Made by a program: the position numbers and the translations under genes
Notes under the pieces: model-generated
The model's input: the letters and a program-made list of their open reading frames with translations, nothing else
Database searches by the model: none
What the model was told of the DNA's origin: nothing
Assembly (NCBI RefSeq): GCF_023065955.2
Contig: NW_026622875.1
Span: 13,557,001 to 13,621,000 of the forward strand
Reading direction: 5' to 3'
Length of the DNA: 64,000 nucleotides
Source: Ursus arctos
Taxonomy: Eukaryota; Chordata; Mammalia; Carnivora; Ursidae
Part shown: positions 1 to 10,649 of the stretch, one piece after another
How positions within the stretch are numbered: the stretch's first letter is position 1
Layout of the letters: every line of letters starts with the position of its first letter

Positions 1-753
1 GGGAGTTATTACCCCAACATAATCATACCCTGTGGATTTGGAGCAGTTAAATGTGTTCTGTTATCAGAGACACATATGCGCCAAAGCAGCTGTCGTCCCT
101 CAGCCACCATGGGTGATTAAGACTCACTGGTGGGGCTGCCTCTGAATTGGGTTGAGTCAGGTAGATACACTTCAGCTGAGAGAAATTCAGGCAAGGTATT
201 GGAAAATGGCATTTTAAACGGTTCCATCTTACCGTCAGGTCTCCTCCTCTGAACTGCTGGGGTCATGGGTTTCACTCTCCCCGACCATGCAGCCATCAGA
301 AGGAAGCCTGGCTCAAAACCTGGGTGGGGGAGGATGGGGACTAGTAAGGGAGGCGAATGCACTGAGCTTATGTGAGGGAATGGCTGTCACTGGATTTTCA
401 TAATGACTGGCTGCGGACGGGCTGAGGGCAAAGTCAGATCAAGAGCGTTTCTGTAAGAAAAAAGAAATCTTCCCTCTTTTTCCCTTTCAAGAAAAATGAA
501 TAGCTGAGCACCAAGGGGCCAAACACAACTTCTCTTTTTACACACCTTTTATGTGGACAAGGACAAGTTGAGAAGGAAAACAGGACCTCGGAAGCTACCC
601 AATGGCTTTAATCTAGGAAGAAGTTGCTGCACCAGGGCTGACATCAGTATGAGAGGCCGCCTTCATTCGGAGAGCTTCGCAGATGCTGTTACCTGCATCT
701 TACATCTGGCCAGATGAAGGCGGAAAGGGCTCATGAAACCTACACCATTAGGG
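1..753. other. CLRN1 intron 1, unassigned sequence
   Basis: No coding potential recognised: the short open frames lack splice context or family resemblance. It belongs to CLRN1 intron 1, since exon 1 lies upstream of the window. Confidence 0.5.
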
Positions 754-936
754 CAGTGGTCCGTCACCCTGGCTGCACTTTAGAATCAATCACCTGGAAA
801 GTCTTTAAAACTACGGATGCCAAGCCTCCATCCCAGGCCAGTCGAACCAGGATCTCTGGAGGTGGGGCCTGAGGACTGGAATGGTGTACAAGCTCCCCGG
901 AAGATTCTAAGGTGTGTCCAAGGCCGAGAACTACTG
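754..936 (+). mobile_element. MER5A-like hAT (Charlie) non-autonomous element
   Basis: It begins CAGTGGTCCGTCACCCTGGC and ends GAGAACTACTG, the degenerate inverted ends of the MER5 family. The interior keeps the characteristic 'aggatctctggaggtggggcctg' core. It is an ancient placental DNA-transposon fossil in CLRN1 intron 1. Confidence 0.8.
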
Positions 937-3300
937 AGGTGGATGGTGGCCAAGACAGGTGGGAGCAGGTGAGGAGTCCGGAGGCCCCCACGTTAGGGAA
1001 GGGCAGACAACCAGAAGGAGGGCAGGGAGGAGCAGCGGTGGGAGGTTTGGGGATCTTTAGCTTTTACTCCTTTATCTGCATCTTTCCATGAAGGGTCTCA
1101 CACTTTCCCTACACCCTCCTGGCCTCAGAAGGAATGAGAGACCGGATCGAGGAATTTGAGTAAGAAACAGCATACTTGGCTGTCAGCCCTAGAGACTTCC
1201 CCTCTTTCCAAGTCTGCCCACCGGGTATAAGAGCCTGCTCTCTACCTGGTCAGGATAAGGGAGCCAGCTCTGCCCCGGACTGGGAGACTGTCAGCTCTCC
1301 AGCCCCACCTGTGACCAGGTGGGTGAGGCTGCCTAATCCAACAGAACTTGGTGGAAGATCTAAGCCACGTACTCTAGCATTTTATCAGAAATAAAACATT
1401 TTGACCTTCACCTGCCTGTCTCCTGTGGAAGGGTTCTGCTCCTTCCAAAGAGACTATCAGGGGTCCTCTTTAGCAGTGTGCCATCAGCCTAAAAATCATT
1501 TCAGATAAGCATTATATAGAGAATGTCCAAGAAATCGCACAAGGGAAATAGAAATGAGAATGAGAACAATATATCAAATGCTGAGGAAAGTGTGTGACAG
1601 GTACCAAATAAGTAATTAGCTATAAATCTAAAGTTCCTAGATTATTTACAGGAATGGTCACCCACCTGGTCAGGGTGGGAATAAAGCAAAAACTTGAGCT
1701 ACAAGAGAGACAGTTTGCCTGAATTCCATGTATCTAGGGACTCCTATGGGGGATCTTTGGTCTCAATGTACAGATCAGTGATCTGACCTCCTGTGAGCCA
1801 AACAGCTCCCTCCCACCCTCAATGACTGATCATGAGATTTGAAAATGCAGACACTCTTATGCACTGGGTTCTTCTATCTCCCACTCCTCTTGGTGGAAAT
1901 ACAACTCCCCTGCCATTCTCATCATGTTAAAATAATATTTAAGCAATTACTTACAATTTACATAGAGCATCCACAGAAATGATTTCGCTTGTGTCTCTTG
2001 AAAGTTCAGCGACTTACTTCTGTCACTACTCACATTCTCACATTTACACATAAGAGAGTTGAGGTATACAGAGGCCCACATGAGCAGTAAATGGCAAAAC
2101 CAGATTAATCCCAAACTTCCCTAATTGCAAAAGCTATGCTTTTTTCAACCTGCCATGCTGCCTTTCAGTTAAGGCCTGGCTATTAGTCTCTCTTCCCACC
2201 AGCTCCTCCGTCCTTCTTGTTTTGGTGTTGCATGATATTCTCACGACCTAATACTCTTGGCCGATGCCTCAATACAGGTTTAGATTGGATTTACTAAATT
2301 CCTGCTTAAGAACTGTAGGATAAAAGATAGGACTGTTAGACTGGAATCAGTAATGGCTAAAAAGGAGAACAAAGTTTCAGGATAAAATATAACAGAGGAA
2401 CCCAGCAGATAGAAATAAATTGAAAGGCAACTGAAATGAAAGTCATACATTTAGAGATATCAAATAAAACATGGATTAATGGCAAGTAATAAAGGAACAT
2501 ACTTAGCAGTTTGTAAAAACAAATGGTTTTTTATCTTATTCTTATTACTCTCCAATGATCTATTGAAAACAGCATGACTTTACATGTAAGACACAAATTC
2601 TTTGTAAGTTAGAGTGTATGTGCCCTCACACCCCCAGGGGGGAGAATCGCTGGGGCCTATTATGTGCCTAAGCATTCTAGACTCTGCAGATATGTAGATA
2701 CGAAAGGAATGAGAGAGAGTGCTTATTCACAAACAATGAGGCATCTGGCAAAAGTGTTTTTAACTAATTGACAACTTGTAAAAGCCACACAGGCACATCA
2801 GTCAAGACAGACTGTGCTACGTGGTAATGAAAGTAAATTCAAACCTCACAGGTCAATCAGCGAAGACGGATCTCTTGCTCACAGTAGGTCAGATCAGCTG
2901 GAGGTTCATTCCAGGATGCAGCCACCATCTGGAAGGTCGCCAGTTGTTAGAACAGAGGGCAAGAATTGTGGAGGCTCTCACTTTGGCAGCTAAATCCTCT
3001 GACCCGGAGAGGACACGTGCCACTTTCACTTATTCGTCACTGGGAAAGGCAGCTGCGCGGCCGCATCTAACTTCAAAGGGGCCAGGACGTGCAATCTTAT
3101 CACGAGCCCAGAAGGGGGAAGAACCAGAATTGTAGATGGTTGAAGAACACGAATCACTATCACAATTATTATTTTATCCAGAAAGCTCCAACAAGGAGAA
3201 TTGTTCTTTCTCAGGGCAAGGTACAGGGGAATCGGAAGAAAGTTCTTAAGAATCAGAATTCGATTTCACTGGATGACATTGAAGAAGCCATTCTGAGCAA
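937..3300. other. CLRN1 intron 1, mostly unassigned
   Basis: No gene seen. A MIR-like piece lies at about 2030-2160 ('gagagttgaggtatacagagg...'). The rest is unassigned intronic sequence. Confidence 0.45.
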
Positions 3301-4640
3301 AGGAACAGCATGAGCAAAGTTATGAAGAGCCGATTATGGCCAGAGTACAGAGGATGTTAGAGGAGGGAGCAGAACGGTGAGGCTAGGGAAGAAGACAGGG
3401 ACCAGAACAGGAGAGACTTTGCTGTCCTGAGACAATGAACTTGATCTTGTAGGCCATGGGGAACCACCTGAGAGTGGTAAGCGGGTATGTGACAAGGCAG
3501 AAGATGGACTGGAAGAAGACCAAAAGAGAGGTGAAGAGGCCAGTCAAGAGGCTCCTCCATCCAGTGTTTGGTGGCCCAAACCAGAGCATTGCCAGAGGGC
3601 TGCAAAGGAGGGGAAATATTTCTAAAATAATCAGGTGCAAAAAAATCAACAGAACTTAGTGACGTGAGGTGAACCCCAGGTTTCTCCAGGACAGAGAGCT
3701 GCAGCAATTCACTGGGATAAATACAGAAGGAGAAAGTTTAGAGGGAAGATGAAATTCTTTTTGGTCATGTTTAGTGAGGTCTACTTATAGGCCAGCAACA
3801 AGTGATGTCTATCAGTCATGCGGATTTGGAGGTCATGGGAGCGGCTTGGAGTAGAGGTAGAGAAGAGGGAGTCAGCACATTAGAGGTGGTAGTGGGAGCT
3901 ACAATGGAAGGAGAGGTTTCCCAGGAAGGGCGATCAGATGAGAAGGTGAACCAGAGTGGGTTCTAGAAAACACCAATACTTATGTGTTGAGGAGGAGGGA
4001 CCAGCAAAGCAGGCTGAGCAGGGAGGGTCAGTGAGCTGCAGGGCAACCAGCAGAGAGGAAACCAAGGGAGGAGAAACTTTCAAAAGGAAGTAATGGTCAG
4101 CAGTCCCAAACACCACAGAGGTGTCAAATAAGAGAAAGTGAAAATAGTCCCTTGAATTTTAACACCACGAGGTCACAGGGGACCTTTTCTAAAGCAGTCC
4201 TGATAGAGTGCTGGGGAAGAGAGGTCCTTGTAGGAGCAGAGGAGGGACTGGAAGGCCAGGACTCAGAACAAGGCTATGGCAGGCCCCTAGAGGAGCCCCA
4301 TGGCCAGGCATATATGCGTGCATGCCTGTGTGTGGGTGTGGGTGCGCTCGTGCATCCGTGTGCATCCGCGTGTGCGTTCACAATGGGAGGGTCTGGAGTG
4401 TGATTCTATACTGAGGGGATAAAGCAGTAGGGAGGAAAATGCTGAAGACAGACCAAAGAGGGAGGTAATGGATTGAGAAGGGACCCTGTGAGGTAGAAAA
4501 GGATGAGTCTGACAGCACAGGGAAGAAGGCCAGACCATGGACAGGAAGGAAAAAATTTCACTAAGAATAGAGGGAAGGTTGGACACAAACCAAAGCAAGC
4601 ATGGCAACGGGAAGTGCAAGGTGAGGGAATTCCCTTGATG
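3300..4640 (+). repeat. Ancient interspersed repeat, copy A (family not assigned)
   Basis: Purine-rich text such as 'cttgatcttgtaggccatgg', 'gaggagggaccagcaaagca' and 'tctaaagcagtcctgataga' resembles a very common old mammalian repeat. Other diverged pieces occur in this window at about 6700-8070, 18040-19180 and 61900-62290. A GT-rich stretch at 4312-4376 is embedded. I cannot name the family with certainty. Confidence 0.5.
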
Positions 4641-4699
4641 GCCTCTGTTCGCTCTTTGAAATCGAAGAGTTCCATTCACTGGGTGTTTTCAGGCTTTCT

Positions 4700-6690
4700 G
4701 TAAACCAGGCACACAAATTGAGGGAAATGCAGGCAGGGGTGTGATAGGTGCTTAAGAATGGGGGAGGACGAGAGTATCTGATAAGGGGCAGAAGAGGGAA
4801 AGACTGGAGAAGACTTTGCAGAATGGCTGGGGGTTGCAGTAGACCACAGATCAGACGCCCAAGTTGGAATGGGGGCACAGAGGCAAGGGACACAGCCCCA
4901 AAGAATAGAACCCCCCACCAAATGATTGAGACAGGGTAAATTTCCTATGGAGAGCTCCCTGGGACTTCATTCTCACTCCAAGCCATTTGCTCATGTCTTA
5001 CTCAGCTCGGTTTTGTAATAGCAAACTTTAGTAATGAGGGTATGACGGGCTTTCTCTGTACACTGGGCTAGTTATGCAATGTGAATTTCCTGCCCCCCCC
5101 CACCTCCTGTGACAGGTGCCTTCTATTCTATTAGGAGAGTGACCTCAATGACTAGTTTCTTCTAGTTTTCTGTTTCTGATTAGATATCTTGTCAGAAATC
5201 TCTGCTTGCAGACTGCAGGGAAGAGAAATTGAGCTTTGAACCAATAGTTTAATATGTATGTTACAAAATACAACTCGCCTTCTTTAGGTTACATTGTATC
5301 AATACATGTACAGCGCTCTTTCAGAAAGCACACTGATCTAAGTAACTGCTTTCCTGGACACGCATCCAGAGAAGTTAGTCCTGCTCATCATCCACCCCCA
5401 TAATAAGAAAGAAGGAATGTGCTTGAAGATGTCCATTACAGCATTAGCCAGAATACTGAAACAGTGGAAGATAACCGGACAGACAGCCGTGCATCAGTTT
5501 GATAAAAAATCCATACTGTTATCTACATGAGTTATGAAGGCAACATGTAGGACATGGAAAATGTTTATATTCTAAATGAGAAGTACAAAATATAATGTCA
5601 AAGCTGCATTATTATAATATAGAAAATAAATATTAAGATGGCAAAGATTTGAAAGAAATAAAGGAAAATCTTGCTTTTTATATTGGTAGGATTGTGGGTG
5701 AAATTTTTATCTTAATTTCCATTTCATTGTTATAACGTTGTTCATTTATTTTTAAGAATTCCTTTATGAACAGTTGGACATTTGAACAGAAATACAGTGA
5801 GGAACAAGTCCATCTTCTCCTAATCCTCCTGCCCTGCTAACAAAAATAAGCTTTGTCATGTTCAGGGTTGAGATGAATTCTTTTACAAATCCCAAACTTT
5901 AAACCCTATTATTAAACAGCCATCAGTTTCCATGTAACAGGTTGACAATCCCCCAAATATGTTGGATTAAAATTTTTCTTTTAATAAAGAGATTTGAAAT
6001 CCTATTCTGGTTACCAACCAGGTCTTTCAGTTTCTTTAAAAAAAAAAAAAAAAGGTTCCTATTATCCCTCTGGTGACTATTTTATTTCCATTGCCCCAGA
6101 TTCTCTCCAAAAACCCCCTCTCAATCCAGTTTCTACTACCATCAGCAGCTTACGTCAAGGTCAACAGGGACTGCTCGATTCTATGGAATTCAGATTCTTA
6201 ACCCAAAGTTCCCATCACACTTAAAGATGCTAGCACCCTCTCTTCTTCTCCTCTGGTCCTGGGGTCACCAAGTAGACTGTCCACTCCTCTTTCTTCCCTT
6301 TTTGCCTTTGTGGCACTACTTCCCCTAGTAAAAACCACTAACTTCTACCAAGAGAGCCTAGACCTGCTGACCACATCAGACTCCATCCCCACATCCTACT
6401 CCAAGCAAAATGTATCCATCCAACATTTATGTGTCCCACAGCTACATCATGCATTCTCAATGGCTGCCATAATCCCCCTAAGAGGGGAGGATTGGTTCTT
6501 GGGGGAGAAAGAACCCCCTTATTCTTTAAGAAGTGTGTATCTGTCTAAAGCACAGATATAAATACAATACAGAAATCAATACACAATATAAATATAGTAT
6601 TAAAATTTCATTGGGAAAGGGGGATTAGGAGAAAGGTCTGAAAAGACTCCTGGGGGTGAGGAACAATAATGAAAAAAAAAAGTTGAGAAA
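4700..6690. other. CLRN1 intron 1: unassigned plus old L1 tail
   Basis: Bases about 5390-5680 look like a diverged L1 3' segment, with repeated 'ttacagcattagccag'-type wording and an A-rich end. A poly-A run sits at 6038-6053. No exon was recognised. Confidence 0.35.
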
Positions 6691-6699
6691 TACTGATCT

Positions 6700-8070
6700 A
6701 CACTGTGCCAGGCATTCTTAGGTGCTAGTAATATAGCAGTGAATAAAACTGACCAACAAATGAGTCATGAGAGAAACAAGTAAAAATACAGACTTGGTCA
6801 GGTTGCAATAATTGCTAAGGAGAAAAGTAAAAGCAAGGAAAGGGGTTGGAGAGTCGGAAGGGGAGGTGACTGTGTAGGGGGTGACAACTTTAAATAAGGT
6901 GGTTAAAGAAGCCCCCCCCCCCGCCCCCGACAAAGTGGTATTTAAGTCAAGCCATGGAGGTGAGGGAGCAACCTGTGAGGATATCAGGGGAATATCCAGG
7001 GGAGGGAACAGTATGTGCAAAGGCCCTGAGGTAGAAATGCTCCAGGCATGATTGAACTACAATAAGGAGGCCAATGGCTAGAGCACATTGCTCAAGGAAA
7101 TGGGTAGCAGATGAAATCAGAGGACTGGCAAGGAGTCCAACCATGTAGGTCCATTGCAATGAGTTGGTTTATAAGCTGAGTGAGCATAGAAGCCACTGGA
7201 AGAGTTTAAGCAGGGGATTGACATAAACCAGTTCATTTATTAAAGATCCCTCTGGCTGCTGGGCTGAGAGTAGATTGTAAGAAGGAAGGGTGGAAACCCT
7301 TGCTATCATCCGAGTGAGAGATGGTGGTGGCTTAGACTGGGATAGAGCAGTGGAGACAGAGAGAAGTGGTCAGATTCTGAAGGTAGTGCCAACAGGTTTT
7401 CCTGATGGAGTAACATGAAATATAAGACTAAGAATCAAGGATGATGCCAAGGAAGAATGGAGCTGTGAGCAACTGAGGCAAAGAAGGCTGAAGGAAGCAA
7501 ATGTGAGGAAGGGAAGACTATGGGGGCGGTTTGGGACACAACGAGATGCCTATTTAATATCCCGGTCAAGATGTTCAGTAGGAAGTTGAGGACTTACAAG
7601 TGTGCGATTCAAGGGGAAATCCAGGCTGGAGATATTGCTTTGTAAGTGTTTCTAGTAAAAAGCCGTGCTACTGGCTAGAGCACCAAGGAAGCGAGTGAAG
7701 AGGGAGAAGAGAAGAGGTACAAGAACAGAGAACTCCAGAGAGGAGGTGAACCAACAAAGCAGATGGAGATAGCAGCCAGTGAGGTAGCGGAACCCGGAGA
7801 GTGCCATGTCGGGGAGCTGAGGGAAGCATTTCCAGGAGGAGGCAGTGAGTCATTGTAGCAAATGTAGACCAGGTAAGATGGGGACAAAGATTGACTGTTG
7901 GGTTTGGCAGCTTGAAGCTCTTTGGTGCCTTGGGAAATGTAGTTATCAGTGCAAGCGTGTTCAAGAGAGAAAGTGGAGAGAGGGAGGAGACGCTGGGAAT
8001 ACAGCCAGCTCCCCGTAGGGGTTTGCTCTAAGGGAAACAGATAAAAGGAGTAATAGCTGGAGGCCTTAAG
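6700..8070 (+). repeat. Ancient interspersed repeat, copy B (family not assigned)
   Basis: The same old family as at 3300-4640. Diagnostic wording includes 'gtgcaaaggccctgaggtag', 'ggctggagatattgctttgt' and 'gatggtggtggcttagactg'. A C-rich tract interrupts it at 6912-6927. Confidence 0.5.
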
Positions 8071-8075
8071 GGAGA

Positions 8076-8259
8076 TTTTTTTTTTAAGATTTTATTTATT
8101 TATTTAATGTTTGGGGGGTGGGGAGCAGAGGGAGAGGGACAAGCAGACTCTGTGCTGAGCGGGGAGCTGGATGGAGGGCTTGATCTCACACCCTGAGATC
8201 ATGACCTGAGCCGAAACCAACAGTCGGATACTTAACTGACTGAGCCACCCCAGCTCCCC
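8076..8259 (-). mobile_element. CAN-type tRNA-Lys SINE
   Basis: Reverse orientation: poly-T (8076-8085), then 'aagattttatttatttattt', a purine-rich body, and the tRNA-derived head 'taactgactgagccacccca'. It is followed directly by a long AT tract. Confidence 0.9.
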
Positions 8260-8260
8260 G

Positions 8261-8372
8261 ATATATACGTATACATATATATATATGTGTATATATATAC
8301 GTATACATATATATATATACACATATATATATACGTATACGTATATATATATATATATATTTTTTTTTTTTT
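8261..8372. repeat. AT-rich purine/pyrimidine alternating microsatellite
   Basis: About 100 bp of alternating TA with interspersed TACGTA and TGTA units, ending in a 12-bp T run. The TACGTATA units are palindromic and recur, so the tract is strongly self-complementary. Confidence 0.9.
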
Positions 8373-8529
8373 AAGATGAGAAAATGACAGCATGTTACTT
8401 GTGTGCTGATGGGACTGAGCCGAAGAGAGGGAAATGGACATGGCAGAGAGAGAACTCCTCAGCAGTGTCTCTGAGGAGGCGAGAAGGGACAGCCATGAAC
8501 GTGGTGGAGCTGGCCGTGGAAGGGGCACC

Positions 8530-8660
8530 CCCTAGACTTCTACTGAGCACCTACCCTGTGCTAAGTAGTCCATACGCTGAGGTCACAGAGTCCTCACACA
8601 TTTGAGAGAAAGGTAGAATTTCCTTTTCAGGCAAGGAAATCAAGGTTCAGGGAGTTCACC
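8530..8660 (+). repeat. MIR-like ancient SINE
   Basis: 'tactgagcacctaccctgtg' followed by 'caaggaaatcaaggttcagg' is the usual order of a MIR element. It is diverged. Confidence 0.5.
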
Positions 8661-8940
8661 AACTTAAAAAAGGAGCTGAAGTCTGAATTTCCTCTGATTT
8701 CAAAAGCCTGGTGCCTTCCGAGGCTGCCCCAAGGAACACCTTCATTTTACAGAAACAGGGACCCTTGGACCTGCTCCAGGTCACACAGTAGACTACAGCC
8801 TGGTGCTTGGCTCTTGACCCTGTGCTCCGTTTCCCCTCTCTTACTGAGCTCGTCCTCCTCCATGCCGAATGGTCACCTTGGCTGAAGCTCTTGCTCACGT
8901 CTGGAAGAGCCTCCTCAGTCCAGACCTTATCCTCCCACTC

Positions 8941-9965
8941 TTTTGGTTTTAGTCAGGTTTACTGAGGTATAATTCACACGTAAAATTCACCCTTTTTAGG
9001 TGTACAGCTCTATAAATTTTGACTAATACATAAAGGCATGTAAATACCACCACAATCAAGATATAGAACACTTCCATCACCCTCGAAATTTCCCCTATGC
9101 CCCTTTTGTGGTCAATCTCCTTCCTCACTGCCAACCTTGGGCAAAAACTGATCTCTTTTCTGTCCTTATTATTTTGTCCTTTCCAGAATGCCATATGTAT
9201 GGAATCCTACAACATGCAACCTTTTGGGCGTAGTTCATTTCTGTTAGCATAATGCATTTCAGATCCATCCATGTTATGGTATGTACCAGTGGTCTGTTCC
9301 TTTTTATTACTGAGAAGTATGTTATCTTATGGACAGACCAAAGCTTGTTTATCCATTCACCAGCTGATGGATATTCAAGATGTCTCCAATTTTTGGCAAA
9401 TACGAATAAAGCCACTGCAAACATTTGCATACAGATTTTTGTGGACATATGTTTTTAATTCTCTTAAATATCTAGAAATGGAGTTGCTGGGTCATATGTC
9501 AAGTCTATGTTCAGTTTTTTAAACACCAAAGCAATTGGATATCCACAAGCAAAACAAAAAATTAGCCTTGGCCATATACAAAAAATAACCCAAAGTGGAT
9601 CATGGACTTAAATGTGAACCTAAAACTAAAAAATGTCTAGAAGAAAAACATAGGCAAAAATATCTGTGACCTTGCATGAGGCAGAGACTTCTTAGATTTG
9701 ACATCCATAATACGATCCATAAAAGAAAAATAATTGATAAACTAGAATTCATAAAAAGAAGAACTGCTTTTCAAAAGGCACTGATAAGAAAATGGACAAG
9801 CCACATACTTGGAGAAAATATTTGTGAATTACTTATCTGATAAAGGGCTCATATCCAGCATGCATAAAGAATTCTCAGAACTCAATAATAAGAAACAATC
9901 CAATAAAAAATGCACAAAAGATATCAATACACTTCACCAAAAAAGATATATAGAAAGCAAATAAA
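8941..9965. mobile_element. Old L1 (LINE-1) fragments
   Basis: 8941-9520 contains typical old L1 text ('tttactgaggtataattcac', 'atccattcaccagctgatgg', 'gagttgctgggtcatatgtc'). 9545-9965 reads like the 3' part of L1 ORF2 on the + strand, with 'aaaatggacaagccacatac'-like phrases and many stops. No intact frame remains. Two separate L1 pieces may be abutted. Confidence 0.7.
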
Positions 9966-9973
9966 GTGAGCCG

Positions 9974-10073
9974 GTGAGCCTGCTTCTTCCTCTCCCACTC
10001 CCCTTGCTTGTGTTCCCTCTCTTGCTGGCTGTCTCTTTCTGTCAACTAAATAAATAAATCTTTAAAAAAAAAA
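9974..10073 (+). mobile_element. 5'-truncated CAN-type SINE
   Basis: Only the 3' part is present: 'gagcctgcttcttcctctcc' through 'aaataaataaatctttaaaa'. The tRNA-like head is missing, and it abuts the L1 fragment. Confidence 0.85.
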
Positions 10074-10319
10074 CCAAACAAATCAACAGCTGATGGAGCG
10101 AAGAATAGCAGGTGGGATCGATGGTATGGTCTCAGCAGTTGGAAACTCAGGAGGGCAGGGCATGGAGGAATAAGACTACCTGCTTCACTTTGTGCCCCCA
10201 GAACACAGGGGGGGCAGAGGCTTAGCACCCACAAACTTGAACATCCATATTGCCACTCTGCCTTTCCTCCAAGCAGCTGGGGAATTTCCTTATGTTATCT
10301 ACCAATCTACCCATCCACA

Positions 10320-10640
10320 TCATTTCTAATTGAGAAGGACTTTTAAAAGTACATCCGCAAAAAAGAAATAAGATTACAACCACAATACCATTCACATAAC
10401 GAACTAAACCAGTAACAGTTATGTAATATCATCTAATACCCAGTCCATGTTCAATTTTCTCTGGTTATCTCAGAAACGACTTTTATAAAGCATTTGTTCA
10501 AATCACAAACAGTATCCATACGTTGCATCTAGTAATAAGTCTCCTGAAGCCTCCTTTAATCTAGAAGTCACAGGAGTTTTCGGTCTTCATTTATCCATTT
10601 ATTATTATTGTTTTTAAGGTATTTATGTATTCATTGAAGA
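10320..10640 (+). repeat. Old LINE-like fragment
   Basis: Phrases such as 'caccacaataccattcacat' style text and 'gtccatgttcaattttctct' match a common old LINE segment that is also present at about 39440-39920. Family assignment is tentative. Confidence 0.35.
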
Positions 10641-10649
10641 GAGAATACT

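Noticed and set aside
8104..8528. Tyr/Ile repeat 'proteins' on the - strand
   Set aside because: Translation of the TA microsatellite.
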